A stretch of 64,000 nucleotides of DNA from Mytilinidion resinicola. Lineage: Eukaryota > Ascomycota > Dothideomycetes > Mytilinidiales > Mytilinidiaceae. Location of the stretch: the NCBI RefSeq assembly GCF_010093595.1, contig NW_022985466.1:229349-293348 (forward strand). Direction: 5' to 3'. Positions 43,166 to 55,000 of the stretch are shown piece by piece (positions within the stretch are counted from its first letter, which is position 1; each line of letters opens with the position of its first letter). Below the pieces are notes generated by a model. The model saw only the letters and a program-made list of their open reading frames with translations, was not told the origin of the DNA and ran no database searches. The translations under genes and the position numbers were made by a program.

Positions 43166-43981
43166 TGAAAGCCTAGCCCAGTTGTTACTAACTACTTATT
43201 AGATTTCTCGATACGACTGGAGTGGTCTGCCGTACCGCCAATGTCTTTCACGCAATAAGTAAAGGTCTGTACGGACAGACTGTGTATATCTTTCCTCCTT
43301 CTGCTCATTAGCTAGCTTCCTCACCTTCATCAATACAACAGCTTTTGGCTACACACCTTGTCTTGATCCGCTTCCCCCTGACTGTCGCTCAGCGAGGCTG
43401 AAGATAGCCTAGCCCTGGTTACACCACGGGCAGGGTTCTCCAAAGTTCTGCACCGCCAAGTATGATAGCTCAGGTACAGCCTCTCTTTACGTCCGGTGAA
43501 CATAGCGCTAAACTGAGTCGATCCTGGTATACCTCTTTTCTGGGTTAGTACTCAGCCGACTTGAGGATTGATTGGCCAGAAGGTTGCTATTCCCCCCTAA
43601 AGGCGCCCAGAGCTACTCCCGTTTACAGTAATTTTGTGGCTTGATATTAGAAAGTGACCAACTTGGCAAGTTGGGGGCTGTGAACTCACCGGCTTCTGAT
43701 TCGGCCAGTCCACAGCACCACGCCAGCCATTCGCGCATTCTGCAATATGCGACTCGCCTCTCATCTTCCTGGTGGTGGCCTTAATTGAGCGCCTCACTTC
43801 CTTGATTCCGCTCTTAGCTGGTGGACAGTCTTCACGTTAATTGCCAGGACAATTGGGTCTCGTATCACATAGGTCCGTCAACCCACCACCTTTTCCTACC
43901 CCAGGTCTGTGGGAAAATACCTGAAATAGTACCTTGGCTGACCGGAAGGTATAGGATTCCATCCAACCCAAGTGCTGGACA
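43166..43981. other. Intergenic with a diverged repeat copy
   Basis: No gene recognised. Bases 43532-43655 resemble 51440-51562 (see repeat entry). Confidence 0.4.
43532..43655 (+). repeat. Diverged dispersed repeat, copy 1
   Basis: Shares, in order with 51440-51562, CCTCTTTTCTGGGTTAGTAC-, CAGCCGACTTGAGGA-, CCCTAAAGGCGCCCAGA- and TTTTGTGGCTTGATAT-like blocks. It is an old transposon fragment with many substitutions. Confidence 0.5.
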
Positions 43982-45044
43982 ATGAACTTCACACGGCCTA
44001 GAATGAACGAGGTAACCTCACGGCTCAACTACACTGCGCCACTCGACTTGTATCTTCGAGAGAAACCGTTCTACTCGAACGTTCCTGCGCCGAACGGCGT
44101 GCAATCGAACCAAAAAGTACAAACATATGAGGACATAGTCTTTCACGACATCCGCAGAAACATAGGCCGATTCAACATTGACGACCAAGGCTTTGAGGTC
44201 ATTGAATATGCAGGCAAGATTCCTCAAGATGGAGAATTTGACTCTGATATTTGGGTTCGGAGTTCTTATTACCCAGCTGTGGAACGTGTGCTCAAGGAGC
44301 GTTTTGGAGACGTAGATGTCTTGATTTTCGACCACACGGTTAACGTTCCAACTACTCAAACAGAATCGAGGGGCTAATTCTGAACGCAGGTGCGAAGACG
44401 GCAAACCATTTCGAACGAGGGGGGGCTCATCCAAATTCACACGGCAACCGAGTATATGTGCACACGCCGGTATACTCAGCCCTAGAGTGCTTGTTAAATT
44501 CGAGGCTTATTTTGGGCAGACCAAACGGCTCTAAGTGGTGCAAATCGTGTCCGATTGCATACCAGTGAAGAAGCTGCTAGACTGTTGAAGCAGAGATGTC
44601 AGATCATCAAGTACGCCTGATCGCCAGGTTGTTGAGGTCATCGTCTGACCCGAGCACAGTGTTTGGCGACCGCTCTTTGGTCCACTCGAAAATTCCCCGT
44701 TGACATTCTGCGACTACAAAACTGTCGATATAGACCGAGATTATCTCGCCGCTGATCTCATATTTCCCCACTATATAGGGGAACAGTACCTGGTGAAACA
44801 TCATCCGAATCATCGCTGGCACTTCTTGAGCAATCAACGACCAGAGGAATTTACGTTGATGAAATGTTGGGATAACAAACCCGACGTAGCAAGATGTGCT
44901 GCAACAATCGCTCACTATTTACAATGTGCTGACCAGAAGAGTCATGTAGGCGTTACTCACACATCTTTCAGCAACCCTAACGCGTCACGGAACGCTAGAC
45001 TTCGCGAGAGTATTGAAGTCCGATGTTTGGTGTTCCATAAATAA
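43982..45044 (+). pseudogene. CmcJ/AsaB-like (GA4-desaturase family) oxygenase relic
   Basis: The first segment (43982 to about 44345) starts MNFTRPRMNEVTSRLNYTAPLD- and reaches VDVLIFDHTV. About 44500-44625 reads ADQTALSGANRVRLHTSEEAARLLKQRCQII. A well-formed intron (GTACGC to CACAG, 44627-44678) joins this to NVWRPLFGP, LTFCDYKTVD and HHPNHRWHFLSNQRPEEF. The last segment ends with the family tail RESIEVRCLVFH. This order matches the CmcJ/AsaB hydroxylase/desaturase family, which acts in secondary metabolism. The stretch 44345-44500, which should carry about 20 residues, is full of stops and shifts. I therefore call it a pseudogene, though an unrecognised intron there is possible. Confidence 0.68.
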
Positions 45045-46971
45045 CTATTTTATAACGAGGTTTGATGCGAAACATACCAGCGGGGATAGGCCGTTGTCAT
45101 GTTCTGATATCTCACTAGTAGTAGCGGCATCAACTGCGGGGATAATTGAATCTATGATTTACTCTAAACGATTACTTCAAACATTCCAATTGTCTCTGAT
45201 CATGAACGACCACATAAGAGAGATGTAGATCGTAATCTGTTGAACCATGCCTTCCAATTCGTACTCCTCCTTCTTGCATTCTAACCTCCTTCCGCGTTTG
45301 AACTTGCGGGGGCGCCATCGGGACCAAGGGGTTTTTGTGGACCGTCTCCACCGGCGTCAAGGGAGTTAAAAGCGTGATGGTACACATGGAGGTCTCGTGG
45401 AGCCCATTTGAGCCAGGGTTTCGCCGTGGGGTCCGCTAGATCAGGTTTCCAACCTATCCATGGCTTTTCCTTCAGCTCTGCTGAACTGACTCCTATATTC
45501 TTGGGAGGCCACCATTGTCTCCAAGACTGAGTCTGACCTGGCAAGGCTGTGGGCTCTTCCATTTCCACACAATCATAAAACACTGAGTGATGTTAGCTCT
45601 AATGCTAACGTTGAAAGGTGGAAAAAGCACCTAGTGGCTGGTTCTTCGCATACGCTCCAGTTGCTGGGGAAAAGATGCGCGATCGAACTCGAGTGCGGGC
45701 CAAGAGTTGCCTGTCATTCTTCTAACGGCGGTCAGCCTGATCCTTTATGCGTGAATGAGCACACTATCAGGGAACTGCTTGTGGCACCCCTGAGAGTAAG
45801 AGGGCTGCCAAGTCGCGACGCGTTCAAGGATGCGGAGAGCACCTTGAGCAGTACTTACAATCTGGCAGCCAGTTAGAATGCTCATACGCACATCTGTACA
45901 CGCGTCTCAGCTGGACAAGGTTCATCTGTTGTTTGCCACTATTGCCACAGTTGCCACCGTTGCTGCCGTCGTAACCGGTGCCACCTGCAATCCCTGTTCT
46001 ATTCACTATATAGCCACTCGTTAGCACCCCAATACAACTCATGCTTTCCTCACTGATCCTTTGCCCTTCCTACGCCAGCTGCCACAATCTACGCCGGTGG
46101 GGGCTAGCTCCTCAGTCAGAGAGTTACTTTGAAGCGACGTTGACATTCAAGTACGACGGAATCGAAGTCGACATCGATTTTGATGGGATAACTGTATTAT
46201 CATCCCACGATCCAGTTGTTGAGTGAGTTACAACCCTTCCACTCTGATCCCAACTTCTAACACTTTCGCTTTGGGTATGATTTCCATGTCGCGAAGAGGA
46301 GGTAGATTTTTCGCACAGGAATCAAACTGAATTTTCCGGGGCTGATACCCATCGCTTTGATGCGCCTGGGCGGCCGAACTTCTTTTGTCATTGTGCCTGC
46401 GACGTCCGTGAATGTGGTATTGGTGGGCAGACTGTAATGCACCCTAGAGGATATGGGTGTTGGGAGTAGAATGGTATAAACCCCGCGGAGAGTTTTATGT
46501 GGTGTAAGTTTTATTGAAGGGCGGAATTTTGAATGAGAAGGACATGGTATTGGGGAATTCTCGCCTTTAAGTCTGAGTGAACCGAACATGGATTTCTGGA
46601 TCCAACTTCTGGACCCATGGTTGGTGTCGTTGCTCCACGAATCCCGTTGGATCAGAATCAAGCGAACCACGCGCGTTAACCAGTTGAATATAAGAGAACT
46701 ATGTATAAGACTGCCTAGCTAAATGACACGTGCCCAATGTCACTTAGTAAGTTCTTCTTTGGCACGAAGTTAGAAAAAAACAGATGCCACTTTGAAGAAT
46801 ACCGACGACGTTTGGGATGATGTGAAGGTATGAGCAACAGAACCTGTTCTATCTGGATAGAACACACCTCTTTACCACGTTTAAGGTGCCCAGCAATTTG
46901 TCCATAGGCTTAAGTTCATCTAGTTAGACCTTACTTAGTCTTTCGAAAACGCCTTGGGACACTATAAGCAT
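45045..46971. other. Long stretch without a recognisable gene
   Basis: Short open frames occur (for example 45583-45281 minus; 46041-46226 plus with a possible GTGAGT donor at its end), but none has a family motif or a supported exon structure. The region ends at the hAT insertion at 46972. Confidence 0.35.
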
Positions 46972-48098
46972 CAGGGCCTCCGTTCAATCAACTCAATCAA
47001 CCGGCCTCTCGATATTGGTTGAGTTGAAGGCTTAGTCAGCAGAGGTCCAGATTGATTGAGTTGATTGACTAATATTGATCAATGTTGACAATATTGATAA
47101 TATTGAAGCGCCCCATATATAAAAATTTCTCGTGTTGAGTTCTCAGCTACTCAGAATTGCTATTGACATCGTCCTCCGAGCTATCTAACTCGCCCGAATT
47201 AGCCGAAACCTCATTAATATGCCTCATGCGGACCCAGCCGTGCTGAAGCTTGCCATCTACTATATCAATTAGCGTCTCTCGGTCCTATGAAGCCATCGCT
47301 ATTGTAGCTCCGAGCACTTCTGTATTTAATGTAGATCGATTAGACGTCTACATTAGGCCCGTTTGATTGAAATCTTGTTCGTTAGAGGTGCTTATTGCCG
47401 GAGCAGACAGTAGATCAAGAGCCATGCGAGCGATACGTGGAAACTTATAGAGTTTCGAGATCCTATACGTGCCACCTTTCTATCCTCCCGATGCCGCCCA
47501 CGTGATAGCCATGCTGCAAATTCGTCCTCGTCGGCCACGTAGTTCTTATCAACATCCTTATTATTATCTTGCCCAGGCCTCTCCTGTACGGTTGTATTAT
47601 GACGCTGTTGGCAGGTGATAGCTAGCAAGGCGGCTCCAATTGATGCGGCTGTAGGCATCGGCATATGTTGGTTACTGCGCTGCCTCCTGAGCTACGCGCT
47701 GTCGGGCTTCCTGTACAACTACGGCCTTATTCTTAGATGGTTCTTGAGGAAGGGGGGTGACGTTGATGGCGGAGGGGGGCCCAGGTCGACGCTGTGCATC
47801 TAACCTTTGACGGTTCGTGCCTGTAGTACGTGTGGGCGGCATGGTGTTGATGGAAATGGCGATATATTAGATGGCGTTGTGTGCAGAAAGCGCGTTGTTA
47901 TGATTCGGGTGAACACCGGACGGCTGTAAATCTGTAAATAATACCTATATATAGTTTAGCGTCAATATTGTCAATATTGCAACGAATCAGAGGGCTCTAT
48001 ATTGATTGATTGACAGTTTTGAAAATCTCATATTGATTGAGTTGATTAACGGCTTCGCACTCAATTCAATCAACCGGTTGAAATGGGTGGAGGCCCTG
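46972..48098. mobile_element. Non-autonomous hAT transposon (1127 bp) with perfect 8-bp target duplication
   Basis: The ends are CAGGGCCTCC and GGAGGCCCTG (CAGGG is typical of hAT). They are flanked on both sides by ATAAGCAT (46964-46971 and 48099-48106), a perfect 8-bp target duplication. Subterminal zones carry repeated CAATCAACTCAATCAACC/TTGATTGAGTTGATTGA and TATTGACAATATTGA motifs. Inside, on the minus strand from about 47841, a short frame (MPPTRTTGTNRQRL...VVVQEARQRVAQEA) looks like a transposase N-terminus and then hits stops. The element is therefore a deletion derivative needing a transposase from elsewhere. Confidence 0.87.
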
Positions 48099-48533
48099 AT
48101 AAGCATTGCACAGCGAGGATACAAAGATCGATAAGGATACACTAAAGGAATAGTAATTTCACGTGCTCCTAAACAACGAAAATCAGAAGCAGTTCGAGGT
48201 CCTACTCCAGAGGTCCTTGATGCTCGATGAATCTGATGTCGACAGAGCTCACAATCGGTATCTGACAGTCTTGATCGCGCACGTGATCTCAGTCCCCGGG
48301 AAGCCGGGTCCTCGCATCCGATTGGCTTCCGCGCCACATCCGGCTGCCACTCAGCAGCACATCTACAATCTCTTCTGCTCGTCCCCGCAAACAACATTCA
48401 TGATCCTATCTATCTGACTCTTAGAGAACACCACTGGCCACATATTGCCTATTCCGTGACCCCTGTCAGCGCAAAGTACTATCAGCAGCTTTTAATCCGG
48501 TCGAATCCAGCGCATCTGAGACGAAACCGAGCC
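48099..48533. promoter_or_regulatory. Upstream region of the second Zn2Cys6 gene
   Basis: 435 bases between the hAT element and the ATG at 48534. No gene recognised. The hAT insertion lies immediately upstream and could affect this promoter. Confidence 0.4.
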
Positions 48534-51061
48534 ATGCAGTCTCCAGACGGACGCGCATTTAACATATCCCCGGACTCATCCCCGAACAGCCGGACTCCTT
48601 CATCTGGTCTAGCTTCGACGAAGTCTGGGCGTGTCAAGGCACTTTCGTGTGACTTTTGTCGACGTCTCAAGGTGTGTATGTCTTCTACCTTCCCAGCCAA
48701 AAACCTTCCCGTTAATTGAATATGTTAGATCAAATGTGAGAGATTAGCACCAGATGCGCAATGCTCGCAATGTGCGTCCCGAAACGTGGAGTGCGTTCGT
48801 TCCATCGTTCCCCGTAAGCCAAAAATGAGAAGGTGAGAAAATTATTTCTCGACATGTTCGCAGCTAAACCTTGTTAGGAAAGTGCACATAGAGGCTATGG
48901 AAAACCGTATTCGACAACTAGAATCAGTCATTACAGCAGCGATATCAAGCTCGGAAAACTCAGACAAGCTCAACACTGTATCAGAAAGGGCATTCGAGGC
49001 CCAAGCTGAAAAGCCGGATACCCGGTCATTCGTTCTCAATGGAGAAACCAGCTTTCGGTTTGTCGGTGTGTGCTCTTATCCTTTTCTTATGAAGCGAGCG
49101 GGCGCGCTAAATTTCAAGGCTCGTCATCTGGATTCTCCATCTTTTCGCCATCCGGTTTCCGCTGGATTGCTAAGAAAACTGGAAACCGAGACTTGGAACG
49201 GGTTGTCTCCCAAGTCGCTCGACTTGACCTCACAAGTTGGCATCCTGGCCACTGGGGCAAACACCTCAACGTAACATGGCACCCGTTACCTCCGGAGCAA
49301 CGCCACGAGCTGCCTAACAGAGCGACGGCATTCGAATACGTTGAAGGTATGATAACCCAATATGCTGGGAAAAATTAGATTCAATACTAATTATCACAAG
49401 CCTTCTTTTATTCTGTAAATTCCACGTTTCCCATCTTTAATATAGACATCTTTTATCAAAGGCTCGAGCGCCAGTATTCTAATCAGCCTCCGGAGGAGCT
49501 CTCTTGGTATGTATGCTTGAACGTGGTTCTTGGAGTTGGAAGCGCGATTATCCAAACAGGTTATCCAGCCACGGACCCTCTGCGCTCCCCTGAAACTATT
49601 CAAATTCTTTCCGATGAGCTGCCGGCCAGGTATCTAAGAAATGCGACAAGTGCCATTACCGACCTTCAATTCGGAAGCCCGTGCTTGATGTCTGTACAGG
49701 CCATTATCACAATGGTAAGTTACATGTGTTTGCACCGTCTCAAGTAACGCGTCTAACTTCTTAGGCTATCATGCTCCTGGGTAGCTCGAATCCTCTCGCA
49801 ATTGAGACTTTGGTAGCAATTGCAGCACGCATATCACATGCCATCGGTTTGAACCGTTGGTTAGATGATTGCGGTCTTTCGGAACAGCAACTGGATGAGC
49901 GACGTAACGTTTTCTGGATGCTTTATATGATAGACAAAGGTGTAGCCCTTTACGCTGGGCGCCCACCCGTCATGCATGACCAGGACATCGGTGTCGCTCT
50001 ACCGAAATCAACGAACTCCTCGCTCATGATGCCGAGTGGCTTGCCTCACTTTAACACGTTCGTCCATGCTGCCAGACTAGCCATGATCGAGAGCCAGGTA
50101 TACAGCGAACTCTATTGTCCCAGGGCTCGTTCCAGACCAGCTCTGCAGAAGCTGAAGGCGGTCGGCATTTTGGACGCGGAGCTCCAGAAATGGCGACGAG
50201 AAATTCCAATACATGTACGCCCTGAAAGTTCGATAAACTGCGACACGCAACAATTCCTGCCCGTCCTGGCTTTACACTACTCGTACTACAATTGCCTCAA
50301 TACTATTCATCGCGCTTCTATTCACTACGGGCCTTGGACCGAGCTGGCTGAGGAGCGAGAGCTAGTCAACCACGACCTCGGATTGAACCCGCGCGTATAC
50401 GACAGCGAATCAATCTGCGTTCTCGCTGCAAGAGATGTCATAAACCTGCTTGACCATTTCAAGCAATATCCTGCGCCGCCGATGTTTTGGTGAGTCTTCA
50501 ATTTTGTCCCTCTCACTTACAGGTAACCAACAAATTGGTGCAGGATGAGTGTTTCCCAACCTCTGTGCGCTTCCTTGACCCTTTTCGCCAATATACTAGA
50601 GCATCCGAACGACCCTCTCGCACAGTCTGACCTGGACTTAATATCATCAGTCACTTCGCTTTTCGGCCAACTGGTGGCTCAAGGGCGCCTCCAGTTCGCC
50701 ACCGGAACCCTATGGATCTTCCAAGAGCTGTATCAGATTGCGAAGTTGTATCTGTCAGCTCCTGAAGCTCTAGTTGCAGAACCTCAGCCCGATACCACGA
50801 ACTTGGAGAGCTCGGTCAGTACAATCCGGCAACACATATCTGCCGCACGGCTACGATCAAGCATGGGCTGAAACTCTTACGCAGATAGCATCAGTGGCCG
50901 AATGCTTTGATATGGCCGGTGCAGCACTTGATGTCTCCCCGACGGTTCCGGTAACTTCACGCTCCGACTTCAACCCTGACGTTTGGTCCCCGTGGCAGGT
51001 GGATACCAATGATTACGTCCTACGTGACGACTCCTCATTCTCACCAATCGATATCCGATAA
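48534..51061 (+). CDS. Zn2Cys6 transcription factor beside an ABC transporter gene
   Basis: Eight exons (48534-48671, 48729-48832, 48878-49065, 49119-49346, 49446-49714, 49765-50489, 50544-50814, 50885-51061) join in consistent phases to 699 residues. The zinc cluster CDFCRRLKIKCERLAPDAQCSQC...C is assembled across the first intron. The linker and coiled-coil-like segment (MENRIRQLESVI) follow across the next. The fungal-specific transcription factor domain is clear (AIMLLGSSNPLAIETL, SHAIGLNRWL, RNVFWMLYMIDKGVALYAGRPPVMHDQDI). It lies 1 kb upstream of a PDR transporter on the same strand. Fungal Zn2Cys6 genes beside ABC-G pumps often regulate them, so that is the likely target (inference). 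Confidence 0.86.
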
Positions 51062-52086
51062 AAGTGGTTCTTTAATTGCCGCCAGAAGTTTCAATGGTAA
51101 GCAGCTGCATGAGGATTCTACTTCGGTGGGAAACACCGAGTTTACTCGGCTTTGCTCGCGCAATTACCATTCCTAAGAGTTGGATTTCTATCAGTCTCCA
51201 CTTAGGCCTCGCTACGCGGACGATTGTGGGCTTTACTCGAGGGGCCTAGCCGCATTCAGTATTTACGCGGGGTGGGGGCGTGGGGGGGTCCTTGCTCGGG
51301 AGCGTGGCGAGGCGTCACGGGCCCGAGCTATTTTTGCTCCGATCTCCGTCCCGCTTATTTAACCTTAACTTGATTGGCCACGACCGTCCGTCTACACTTC
51401 CCTGTGGCCTCGCGCGGAACCTGAGTCATTTGCGGTGAACCTCCTTTTCTAGGCTAATATTCAGCCGGCTCGAGGAACTCTCGGCCTGAGGCTGCTAACC
51501 ACCCTTAATGACGCCCAGAAATGCTACCTCGTGCGGTTATTTTAGGGCTTAATTTCACAATGGACCGCCGCATGTGAAAAGAGCTGCATTATCGTCAAGG
51601 CTAGAGGCACGTTAAAACACAGCTGACTCGTGCTGAACATCTAGCTGTGGGCCACCAGGGCGGGTCGCCATGCTCCCGCAACCTCCATGGGGAAATATGC
51701 CGAAGGCTGGAGTATACAACGAAGTGGCTCAGCGCCTTACGCATACCTCATGCTAGCTGACGACCGGCGCCGAGATCAAAGGCTAGCCGATTTACTTGTT
51801 TTGAGCGCAATATCTGGCAATATATACTACATGATGCACCCCTCGTCATTCTTCGTGCGTTTGTAAGTGATATCCGTACCACTCCGGTTGCGTGGGTCTG
51901 TCTTTCTTCTAGGGAGCTGTTCTCTCCTATCTTTTTTCTTGCGCTTTTGCTTCTTTGGCTCAATAGCTAAGTGCATAGTCTTTCCGTCCTCGTTTGCCAA
52001 TTTATTTTACTTCCCCAACGGGCGAGTCCTCCTTCAAATCTCCATTTTCCGAAAATACCATAACTGCACCACCTTGCCGCGCCAGA
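51062..52086. promoter_or_regulatory. Upstream region of the ABC transporter gene with a repeat relic
   Basis: Bases 51440-51562 are a diverged repeat copy. Bases 51880-52080 are strongly pyrimidine-rich, as expected for the core promoter and leader of the transporter. No gene recognised. Confidence 0.45.
51440..51562 (+). repeat. Diverged dispersed repeat, copy 2
   Basis: Related to 43532-43655, in the same orientation. It shares blocks such as ATTCAGCCGGCTCGAGGA and GACGCCCAGA with that copy. Confidence 0.5.
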
Positions 52087-55000
52087 ATGATGGACGACGC
52101 CCAAACACTGAACGAAATGAAGGACGAAGAGGTCGTTGCCGACGGCGAGAAAAGTCCTTCAGCTCAATCCTCGCAATCCAATCTAGGCATAGACCGCGAA
52201 GATGAAGACCATCTCCACGAGCTTGCGAGGCACATGACTGGTGTCTCAACGGCAGCCAGATACACTTCCGATCCACTGAATCCCTTCCTGGGAACGGATG
52301 ATCCCACTCTGGACCCTACGTCGGAGAAGTTCAGTCTTAAGCTATGGCTTCAGACCCTCATGAATCTAGCTATCAAGGAACATGGAGAGGTCCCAAGAAA
52401 AAACATCGGCGTCTCGTTCCGGAATCTCAGCGCGTATGGCTTCGGGTTCCCAACCGACTATCAAAAGGACTTCTTCAATGTCCTGCTGGAGAGCCAGAAC
52501 GTCCTCCAGAAGATAATGGGGAAGGGGCAAAAGAGGAGGATTGATATTCTGAGGAACTTCGATGGGCTAGTGAAGCCAGGGGAAATGTTGGTGGTGTTGG
52601 GCCGACCCGGAAGGTAGCTCAAGTGGAAGAGAACTCTTCGGAACTAGAACTGATTCTTCCCAGCGGCTGCACAACCTTGCTCAAGACGCTCTCTGGTGAC
52701 ATTAATGGATATTACGTCGATTCCGAGTCGGTCTTGAACTACCAAGGTATTTGCCCCATCCTTCGCCTGGGAAACTCTCTTCTTACCCGTGCGTGCGACT
52801 CGTAGGAATCCCAATGGAGAAAATGCACGGCCAATTTCGCGGCGAAACTATCTACAACGCCGAAACCGAAATCCACTTCCCCAACCTCACTGTGGGACAA
52901 ACTCTCGCATTCGCCGCAAAAGCAAGAGTACCGCGTAACCGGGTCCACGGAGTAACGCGCGAACAGCATGCACAGCATCTCCGCGATGTCGTCATGGCTC
53001 TCTTCGGCCTCAGTCATACCGTCAATACGAAGGTCGGTAATGACTACATAAGAGGAGTGAGCGGCGGTGAAAGGAAAAGGGTTAGTATTGCCGAAGCGTT
53101 CTTGAGCGGATGTACTATACAATGCTGGGACAACAGTACGAGAGGCCTCGACAGTGCAACTGCACTCGAATTTGTGAAGACTCTGAGGGTGCAGTCGAAT
53201 GTAACCGGGACCAGCGCGGTAGTGGCAATATACCAGGCTTCTCAGAGCGCTTATGATGTTAGTTCCTTCCCAAGTCCTTCGTCATCTGCGGGTCTAATGA
53301 TGGGTTGGGCAGGTATTCGACAAAGTCACACTCCTCTACGAAGGGCGACAGATCTATTTTGGTCACATCAACGATGCGAAGAAGTACTTCACCGACATGG
53401 GCTTCCATTGTCCAGAAAGGCAGACGACCGCCGACTTCTTGACATCCATCACGAGTGTATCAGAACGCATCATCGAGCCAGGATTCGAGTCAAAAGTCCC
53501 TCGAACGCCCGATGAGCTCGCCGCTGCATGGAAGAAGAGTCCCGAATATAAGCGGCTGTTGGAAGAGATACATGCATTCGAGCAAAAGTACGAGATTGGC
53601 GGAGAATCTCTTGAGCTCTTCGAGGAAGCGAGAAGGTCACAGCAGGCGAGGTTCATGTAAGTGATAAGCCCTGAGAAGGCTACCGATTGCTGACGTTTAA
53701 GGCGTGTGAAATCTCCCTACACCATCTCGGTGCCTATGCAGATCAAGCTATGCTTCGATCGTGGAATGCAGCGATTACAAGGCGACATATCCCTGTTCCT
53801 CGAAACAGTCTTCGGTAATTGGGCATTGGGAATCATTCTCGGCTCGATCTACTACAACATTCCCGGCGATGCGTCCAGCTTCTACAGTCGAGGTGCACTT
53901 CTATTCTTCACGATTTTGCTCAATGCTTTGAGTAGCTCCACTGAAGTAAGAACTAGACCGAGCGCTGCTATCTATTTACCAAAAACACTGACTGGTTCTA
54001 GATCCTCTCACTCTATGTTCAAAGATCCATCGTTGAAAAGCACTCCCGATACGCATTCTACCACCCCTTTACCGAAGCTTTCGCATCCATGCTCACCGAG
54101 CTTCCCTCAAAAGTCCTTGTAGCCATCAGTTTAAACCTCACAGTCTATTTCATGGCCGACCTCCGCCGGGAAGCTGGGGCCTTCTTCACATTCTTCATCT
54201 TTTCGTTCATCATGACCCTTACAATGTCAAATATTTTCCGGACTATCGCCTCCTTCACGCGAACTCTTTCACAGGCTATGGTGCCAGCCTCTTTCGCTAT
54301 TCTGGCATTGACAATATATACGGGGTTCGCAATTCCTATTTCGGGGATGCACCCTTGGTTTCGCTGGATAAACTACATAGAGTAAGTCTCTCACTTTAGC
54401 TAAGTTTAGTCTCTTCTGCTAATAACGTCACTAGTCCGATCGGCTATGCCTTCGAGAGCCTGATGATCAACGAATTCCGCAACCGCCGCTTCCCCTGCTT
54501 GACATATGTTCCCTCAGGACCAGGATACGAGAATGTCAGCGGTGTACAGAGGACTTGCACCGCCGTTGGGAAGCGAGTAGGATCAGAATTCGTAGAGGGC
54601 AACGACTATTTGAAGACGGCATTCAATTACGAAGAAGCGCATCTTTGGAGGTATTTTTCAACTTCAACTGTCAAGTGACGCGCAGATTTCTGACACGGAC
54701 ACCAGAAACTTCGGCATCCTTTTCGCATTCTTCCTATTCTTCCTCGCGACGTACTTATTCGGAACTGAATATGTCTCTGCTAAGCAATCGAAAGGCGAGA
54801 TTCTGGTCTTCAAACGAGGGCATATGCCGACATCTCTGGCGACACAAGTCGATGAGGAGAGCGGTCCCGCTTCGGGCGCTGGCAATGTTGCGGCAGCCAT
54901 TACAGAACCGGGCGATACGGATGAGATCGTGATACAAAAACAGACAGCCGTTTTCCATTGGAAAGACTTGTGTTATGATATCAAGATCAAGGGCCAACCC

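Noticed and set aside
45281..45583. Trp/Pro-rich 100-codon frame on the minus strand
   Set aside because: No recognisable family, no supporting introns and a degenerate neighbourhood. Not enough evidence for a gene.
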